DNA of 10,695 nt from Fidelibacterota bacterium (GTDB lineage: Bacteria > Fidelibacterota > Marinisomatia > Marinisomatales > TCS56): contig JABMPO010000211.1 in the NCBI GenBank assembly GCA_013203015.1, positions 1 through 10,695 on the forward strand, written 5' to 3'. Under the pieces are notes generated by a model, which saw only the letters and a list, made by a program, of their open reading frames with translations, was not told the origin of the DNA and ran no database searches. This document shows, one piece after another, positions 6,606-10,695 of this stretch (its first letter is position 1; each line of letters starts with the position of its first letter). Position numbers and translations under genes: made by a program.

Positions 6606-8236
6606 CGTGGGGTAACCTCGCTGTTCAAATGCTCCACCGCTGCCCCCACAAAATCCCGAAAGAGTGGGTGCGCATGATTTATTCGGCTTTTTAATTCCGG
6701 ATGAAATTGACTGCCAACAAACCAGGGATGATCAGGCAGTTCGATTATTTCAACCAGGTTCAGGTCGAGGTTGATGCCGGAAATTTTCAGGCCATTCTTT
6801 TCAAGACGCTGGCGGTAGCGATTATTTACTTCCCAGCGATGGCGATGGCGCTCGGAAATTTTATGGGTACGATAGGCCTTAAAAGCTTTTGATCCCGCCG
6901 TTAGCTGGCATTCATAAGCCCCCAACCGCATCGTACCGCCCTTGGCCTTAATCGCCCTCTGCGACTCCATTAAATCGATAACCGGATATTTTGCATCCGG
7001 ATCAAATTCGGTACTGTTGGCACCAGTCAAGCCACAAACATGCCGAGCAAAGTCAATCACTGCACACTGCAATCCCAGGCAAATCCCGAGAAATGGAATA
7101 TTGTTTTCCCGGGCGAATTTACTGGCCAGAATCTTACCTTCGGTGCCCCGGGAACCAAACCCCGGTAAAATCAAAATACCGTTAACATTATTGAAAATCC
7201 TGGCGGCAGCTTCATCGGATCGGATTCCTTCGGTCTGAATCCATTGAATATTAACCCGGGCGCTATTTTCAACTCCGGCATGGATAAAAGATTCCAACAC
7301 ACTTTTATAGGCGTCGGGTAATTCGGTGTATTTGCCACAGAGCGCGATAGTAACATCGCATTCGGGATTTCGATAACGATCAATAAAGCGCTCGAGATCG
7401 GTTATATCAATTTTTTGCTTAAGCTTCAATCGCTGCCCAATGATTTCGCCCACTTTTTGTTGATTAAAGATCAGTGGAACTTCGTAGATGCTTTGTACTT
7501 CGGTACCTTCAATTACATGATCAGCTGCCACATTACAGAACAAGGCGATTTTATCGCGTGTCGCGCGATCAATTTTGAAATCCGAACGGCATAAAATTAT
7601 ATCCGGGAACATCCCGATTTCACGCAGACGCATAACCGAATGCTGGGTTGGCTTAGTCTTTAATTCTTCGCTGGCCTTGACGTAGGGTACTAAGGTCACA
7701 TGAACAATCATGTAGTTATGATAGCCAACTTCAACCGAAAGCTGACGAATCGCTTCCAAAAATGGCAGGCTCTCGATATCACCAACGGTGCCACCAACTT
7801 CGCAGATAACTATATCAAAGCGTTTGGGAGTATTTACGGCTTTGATCCGGTCAATAATTTCGTTGGTTATGTGGGGAATAACCTGAATTGTAGCGCCCAG
7901 ATAATCCCCGGCACGCTCGCGACCAATCACCGAACTATAGATCTGGCCAGTGGTTGCATTATTGTGTTTGCCCATGTTTATGTCAATAAACCGCTCATAA
8001 TGGCCCAGGTCCAGATCCGTTTCCGATCCGTCATCCAAAACGAATACTTCGCCATGCTGATAAGGATTCATCGTACCGGGATCAACATTCAAATAGGGAT
8101 CCAATTTGAGAATCGTTACTCGAAGCCCGGCATGTTTCAGCAGATATCCAATTGAAGCGGCTGCGATACCTTTACCCAAGCCGGAAATAACACCTCCCAG
8201 GACAAAAATATACTTAGTTGGTCGAACCGGTGTCAT
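6602..8236 (-). CDS. pyrG: CTP synthase (PyrG)
   Basis: The product is 544 residues, against 545 in E. coli, and converts UTP to CTP using ATP and glutamine. The N-terminal amidoligase half carries the P-loop GGVISGLGKG (14-23) and the conserved DPYLNVDPGTMNPYQHGEVFVLDDG and ETDLDLGHYERF stretches. The C-terminal class-I glutaminase half has the catalytic triad Cys386 (GICLGLQC), His512 and Glu514 (QFHPE), plus ANSTEFDP and GGTMRLG. One oddity: the usual PGGFG of the oxyanion loop reads LPGFG at 357-361. An in-frame TTG at 8254 would extend the frame by six residues, but the ATG at 8236 has a suitable ribosome site, so I start there. CTP is the co-substrate of KdsB, which explains its place among the kds genes. 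Confidence 0.97.
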   Translation of the reverse strand: MTPVRPTKYIFVLGGVISGLGKGIAAASIGYLLKHAGLRVTILKLDPYLNVDPGTMNPYQHGEVFVLDDGSETDLDLGHYERFIDINMGKHNNATTGQIYSSVIGRERAGDYLGATIQVIPHITNEIIDRIKAVNTPKRFDIVICEVGGTVGDIESLPFLEAIRQLSVEVGYHNYMIVHVTLVPYVKASEELKTKPTQHSVMRLREIGMFPDIILCRSDFKIDRATRDKIALFCNVAADHVIEGTEVQSIYEVPLIFNQQKVGEIIGQRLKLKQKIDITDLERFIDRYRNPECDVTIALCGKYTELPDAYKSVLESFIHAGVENSARVNIQWIQTEGIRSDEAAARIFNNVNGILILPGFGSRGTEGKILASKFARENNIPFLGICLGLQCAVIDFARHVCGLTGANSTEFDPDAKYPVIDLMESQRAIKAKGGTMRLGAYECQLTAGSKAFKAYRTHKISERHRHRWEVNNRYRQRLEKNGLKISGINLDLNLVEIIELPDHPWFVGSQFHPELKSRINHAHPLFRDFVGAAVEHLNSEVTPR

Positions 8237-8244
8237 TGCACTTG

Positions 8245-8252
8245 CCCTTTCC
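8245..8252 (-). promoter_or_regulatory. Ribosome binding site fixing the pyrG start
   Basis: The coding strand reads GGAAAGGG followed by eight bases and then the ATG at 8236. The upstream TTG at 8254 overlaps this motif, which favours the ATG as the true start. Confidence 0.65.
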
Positions 8253-8333
8253 AATTATAATCAAAATTTACACTGGTAGGCTCCGGTATTGAGTAAGTGG
8301 ATACTTTTATGGTTGTAATCAGCATATAATTCG

Positions 8334-9038
8334 TTAAAGTCCAATAATTTCAGCAATTAACTTAAGGTCTTCGGGCGTATCAACTCCCAGGGAAACATAG
8401 TCAGTGAGTAGCATGCGAATTGGAATCCCATTATCCAGAGCCCGGAGTTGCTCCAAATGATAATTTTTTTCGTTAACACTGGAGGGCAGCTTGGTGAACC
8501 GCAATAGTACATCCTGGCGAAAGGCATAAATTCCAATATGGCGGTAGCAGCCGCCAATAATATTATCGGGAATTACTCTTCGAAATTCGCTGGCTTCGAA
8601 TGCTTGATCCAGAAATACCTTAACCACATTGGGATTTAATAAATCGGGTACTGGTAAATTGCGGCTGGCTGCAGATGCCATCATTACCGCACTATCATCA
8701 AACAGGCGGATCAGGGAATCGATCACTGCTGGTTCGATCAGTGGCTCGTCACCCTGGATATTCACCACAATTTCGGCATCGATATCGGCAACAGCCTCGG
8801 CAACCCGGTCGGTTCCTGACTGGTGATTTTCGGCAGTCATAACTACTTCCGCCCCGAATTGTTCGAGAACAGTTTTTACTTCCCGATTATCAACTGCAAT
8901 AATGACCTTATCAAGCCGGGTTGATTTGCAAGCCTGCTTATAAGTGTGCAGAACCATTGGTTTGCCGGCCAGTGCTGCCATGATTTTTCCTGGGAAACGA
9001 GTGGAACCCAAGCGAGCAGGTATGACGCCAATATTCAT
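8334..9038 (-). CDS. kdsB: KdsB, CMP-Kdo synthetase (divergent substrate region)
   Basis: The product is 234 residues, slightly shorter than E. coli KdsB (248). It transfers CMP from CTP to Kdo, making the donor for lipid A glycosylation. Nucleotide-binding motifs are clear: IPARLGSTRFPGK near the start, SGTDRVAEA (74-82), NIQGDEPLI (93-101, with metal-ligand Asp97), RHIGIYAFR (166-174), LEQLRALDNG (195-204) and GVDTPEDL (218-225, Asp220). The stretch that normally reads A-L/I-Y-F-S-R-x-x-I-P is instead ASEFRRVIPD (149-158), and the loop up to RHIG is short. Before LEQLR, the usual Glu reads Tyr193. The frame is continuous, so these are real differences rather than a frameshift. This is the first gene after the 239-nt non-coding stretch and the probable operon head. 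Its ribosome site is poor. Confidence 0.94.
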   Translation of the reverse strand: MNIGVIPARLGSTRFPGKIMAALAGKPMVLHTYKQACKSTRLDKVIIAVDNREVKTVLEQFGAEVVMTAENHQSGTDRVAEAVADIDAEIVVNIQGDEPLIEPAVIDSLIRLFDDSAVMMASAASRNLPVPDLLNPNVVKVFLDQAFEASEFRRVIPDNIIGGCYRHIGIYAFRQDVLLRFTKLPSSVNEKNYHLEQLRALDNGIPIRMLLTDYVSLGVDTPEDLKLIAEIIGL

Positions 9039-9060
9039 TAGCAGATAGGACCTGAAAGCA

Positions 9061-9089
9061 ATTTTATCGGTAAAAATCCTTTATGACAA
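9061..9089 (-). promoter_or_regulatory. Candidate sigma-70-type promoter of kdsB
   Basis: The coding strand has TTGTCA (9089-9084), a 17-nt spacer, and TAAAAT (9066-9061). Each box has one mismatch to the sigma-70 consensus and the spacing is optimal. The predicted start near 9054 would leave a leader of about 16 nt before the kdsB ATG. Promoter consensus varies between phyla, so this is a candidate only. Confidence 0.5.
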
Positions 9090-9124
9090 AAGCAGACTAT
9101 CGTCAAATCGTTTTTCTTTTTGTC
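9085..9124 (-). promoter_or_regulatory. Inverted repeat in the kdsB leader
   Basis: The coding strand has GACAAAAAG (9124-9116) and CTTTTGTC (9092-9085). These pair over eight bases with one bulged A, around a 23-nt loop that itself contains GAC-GATA-GTC. A transcript from the upstream sigma-54 site would carry this hairpin; one from the sigma-70-like site would not, because the right arm overlaps its -35 box. The stem is A/T-rich and weak. Confidence 0.35.
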
Positions 9125-9155
9125 GTTGTCCGGTACCAAAGAAAAGCGTCCTTTT

Positions 9156-9172
9156 TACAATTTCCGTGCCAG
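9156..9172 (-). promoter_or_regulatory. Candidate sigma-54 (-24/-12) promoter upstream of kdsB
   Basis: The coding strand reads CTGGCACGGAAATTGTA. The sigma-54 consensus is YTGGCACG-N4-TTGCW; every specified base matches except the C of TTGC, which is T. The GG and GT elements are separated by exactly 10 bases. The implied start point is near 9145, leaving a leader of about 107 nt before the kdsB ATG. The site is in non-coding DNA, in the right orientation, at the head of an operon that contains rpoN. Confidence 0.65.
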
Positions 9173-9213
9173 ATTGGCTGTTAGCATATAAAAATTTATC
9201 ACACCAAGCGCCT

Positions 9214-9233
9214 GCGTCCAAGGAAAAGGACAC
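9214..9233. promoter_or_regulatory. Inverted repeat, possible enhancer-binding-protein site
   Basis: On the minus strand GTGTCC and GGACGC flank an 8-nt pyrimidine-rich centre; the arms pair at five of six positions. The centre lies about 79 bp upstream of the start point predicted for the sigma-54 site, within the range where sigma-54 activators bind. A further GGACGC copy occurs at 9151-9146, just downstream of the -12 element. The role is inferred from position and symmetry only. Confidence 0.35.
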
Positions 9234-9277
9234 TTATAATATAAAATAGTGCTCAGTGAATTATTACACTCGACTGA

Positions 9278-10537
9278 TCAATCGTAATGTAGCGATTCGA
9301 TTGGATCAAGACCCGCCGCTCGATAGGCTGGATAGCTGCCGAAGCCAATCCCAATCATCGAACAAACTAGCAATCCATAAAAAGCCCAATCAAGGGGTAT
9401 CACCGCTGGAATATTAAAGATCATTGAAACAGCATTGCCGCCCAGTACCCCGAGAATTACACCAGCAATTCCACCAAATTCACTTAGGAAAACTGCCTCG
9501 GTCAAAAACTGAATCAGAATATCCCGGCGATTGGCGCCCACCGCTTTACGGATTCCTATTTCTTTAATTCGATCGGAAACCGAGACCAGCATGATATTCA
9601 TGATTCCAATCCCGGCTACAACTAGGGCAATGATGCTAATGGCAAAGGCAAACAGCTTCACACCGCCGGTGAACTGAGCAAATGTATCAATCAATTCATC
9701 GTTGGAAGCCACTTCAAAATCGTTATCATCGCCCGGAGCGACTTTGCGAATTGTGCGCATAATCCCCACTACTTCATCCTGCGTCTTGTCGTACAGTTCT
9801 ACGGATTCGGCCTCGATGGTAATCGACAAGGATGTCCAGCGACTACTAAACTGTCGTAAATAATTGGAGATCGGGATCAGAATAAAATCATCCTGGCTTT
9901 GGCCAAACAGATTACCCTGTCGTTCGGTAATTCCGATAACACGGTATTTCAGGCCGTTGAGAACTATTTTTTTTCCCAGTGGATCTTCAAACGGAAATAA
10001 TTGATCTACTATATCCATGCCCAGTACTACTACATTACGAGAAAAATCAACATCCTGCTTAGTCAGATCCCGGCCATCGGCGATATAAGTCTTTAGACTT
10101 TGTAGGGCGCCTTCGTCACCGCCATTTACTGATGAACTTAACTTAGCCTGTTTATCCTTGTATTTGATACTCTTGCCCCCGGTACCGTCGATCACGCTAA
10201 CCCTGACTGGCAATTGAGCCCGATCTTTCAGTTCCTCATACTGCCGGTAAGTGATATTTCTACGGTTGCGATATTTATGACGGGTATGGCCGCCCATTTG
10301 AATAAGAGGGTATTTCTGGATCAAAAAGGTATTGCTGCCAAAGATGCTCAACCCCGAATTGATTGATGATTCCAAAGTACGGATGGCCGTCATGGCACCG
10401 ATTACCGAGAATACACCAATCGTAATGCCCAGTAATGTCAGCGAGGCACGTAATTTATTGCTGCGAATTGCTTCGACGGACATACGCATACTTTCACGTA
10501 AGGTGAATCCCAGATGTCCGCGGCGGCCTTCACTCAT
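9278..10537 (-). CDS. MacB/FtsX-family ABC transporter permease
   Basis: The start is set at the ATG at 10537 (419 residues). The frame is open further upstream, but that part would run over the preceding gene and has no membrane-protein character, while the chosen ATG has GAGG nine bases before it. TM1 is at about residues 28-52 (LRASLTLLGITIGVFSVIGAM). A MacB-type periplasmic domain of roughly 230 residues follows, then the C-terminal FtsX domain with three helices, including the hallmark GIGIMNIMLVSVSDRIKEIGIRKAVGA. The ending AAGLDPIESLHYD is typical of the family. These type VII ABC permeases are mechanotransmitters for efflux or for lipoprotein and peptide processing; no ATPase domain is present here and the substrate cannot be told. 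It overlaps the upstream permease by 8 nt, suggesting a heterodimer. It is separated from kdsB by 239 nt and is probably in a different transcription unit. Confidence 0.92.
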   Translation of the reverse strand: MSEGRRGHLGFTLRESMRMSVEAIRSNKLRASLTLLGITIGVFSVIGAMTAIRTLESSINSGLSIFGSNTFLIQKYPLIQMGGHTRHKYRNRRNITYRQYEELKDRAQLPVRVSVIDGTGGKSIKYKDKQAKLSSSVNGGDEGALQSLKTYIADGRDLTKQDVDFSRNVVVLGMDIVDQLFPFEDPLGKKIVLNGLKYRVIGITERQGNLFGQSQDDFILIPISNYLRQFSSRWTSLSITIEAESVELYDKTQDEVVGIMRTIRKVAPGDDNDFEVASNDELIDTFAQFTGGVKLFAFAISIIALVVAGIGIMNIMLVSVSDRIKEIGIRKAVGANRRDILIQFLTEAVFLSEFGGIAGVILGVLGGNAVSMIFNIPAVIPLDWAFYGLLVCSMIGIGFGSYPAYRAAGLDPIESLHYD

Positions 10538-10695
10538 AACGCAAAGCCTCGATGGGATCCAGTTTAGCCGCCCGGTAGGATGGCGCCAGACCGGCAACCA
10601 GACCAACAACAATGCTCAGAATTATGGAAAAAATGGCCAGCCAGAGCGGCATGGCCGAGGGAAATACAAATTTATTGATCAGCAAACTACCACCA
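10530..10695 (-). CDS. MacB/FtsX-family ABC transporter permease, C-terminal end only
   Basis: Only the last 54 codons lie in the window; the start is beyond the right edge. The visible part has one hydrophobic helix (LWLAIFSIILSIVVGLVAGL) followed by APSYRAAKLDPIEALRYE and a TGA stop. This is the classic final helix and tail of MacB-like permeases. It closely resembles the end of the next gene (SYPAYRAAGLDPIESLHYD), so the two are tandem members of one family and may form the two halves of a heteromeric transporter. The stop overlaps the next start by 8 nt. A partner ATPase would be expected further upstream, outside the window. Confidence 0.9.
   Translation of the reverse strand, partial: GGSLLINKFVFPSAMPLWLAIFSIILSIVVGLVAGLAPSYRAAKLDPIEALRYE

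Noticed and set aside
8254..8259. Perfect TATAAT on the minus strand upstream of pyrG, as a possible pyrG promoter
   Set aside because: No -35-like hexamer lies 16-18 bp upstream, and the implied start point would fall inside the ribosome site of pyrG. The rest of the 97-nt gap shows no convincing hairpin or other signal.
9246..9277. Possible terminator after the ABC permease
   Set aside because: The region has short, mismatched complementary pieces (AGTG/CACT around an AT loop) and a brief T-rich stretch, but no stable stem followed by a real U-run.
10538..10612. N-terminal extension of the second permease to 10612
   Set aside because: The extra 25 residues would come entirely from DNA that encodes the end of the preceding permease, and have no membrane-protein character. 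The ATG at 10537 has a ribosome site and gives a typical MacB-permease start.

Overview
The window is one strand-coherent block of housekeeping cell-envelope genes from a Gram-negative bacterium. Every gene I accept is on the minus strand, so transcription runs from the right edge (10695) to the left edge (1). There are twelve genes. Two are cut by the window edges: an ABC permease on the right and hflC on the left. No tRNA, rRNA, CRISPR array, insertion sequence, phage gene or strong intrinsic terminator is visible.

Layout in transcription order: the last 54 codons of a MacB/FtsX-type permease and a complete second permease of the same family (10695-9278); a 239-nt non-coding stretch (9277-9039); then a tightly packed run kdsB - pyrG - kdsA - kdsC - kdsD - lptC - lptB - rpoN - hflK - hflC. 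Junctions in that run are a 97-nt gap (kdsB/pyrG), a 4-nt ATGA overlap (pyrG/kdsA), 20 nt, 13 nt, 10 nt, an 8-nt overlap (lptC/lptB), a 1-nt TGATG overlap (lptB/rpoN), 45 nt, and a 4-nt ATGA overlap (hflK/hflC). It looks like one long operon starting at kdsB.

How the genes work together: KdsD makes arabinose-5-phosphate, KdsA condenses it with PEP to Kdo-8-phosphate, KdsC removes the phosphate, and KdsB activates Kdo with CTP. PyrG makes that CTP. The complete route to CMP-Kdo is therefore encoded together with its nucleotide supply. LptC and LptB are parts of the machine that carries finished LPS out of the inner membrane. RpoN is sigma-54. HflK and HflC form the membrane complex that restrains the FtsH protease, which in E. 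coli also controls LPS synthesis by degrading LpxC.

The most interesting signal is in the 239-nt gap before kdsB. On the coding strand it holds a close match to the sigma-54 -24/-12 promoter consensus (CTGGCACG-N4-TTGTA), an inverted repeat about 79 bp upstream of the predicted start point where an enhancer-binding protein could sit, and a separate sigma-70-like promoter (TTGTCA-N17-TAAAAT) closer to kdsB. Because rpoN lies in this same run, the arrangement suggests that sigma-54 controls LPS-core precursor synthesis and its own gene. This is inference from sequence.

Organism: a diderm that makes Kdo-containing LPS. The short lipoprotein-type LptC with no lptA between it and lptB, and rpoN followed by hflKC rather than hpf/ptsN, differ from the classical proteobacterial cluster. 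They suggest an FCB-group or related candidate-phylum lineage (for example Zixibacteria or Marinimicrobia-like), but I cannot fix the phylum from this window. Base composition looks even from end to end, with no sign of recent transfer.
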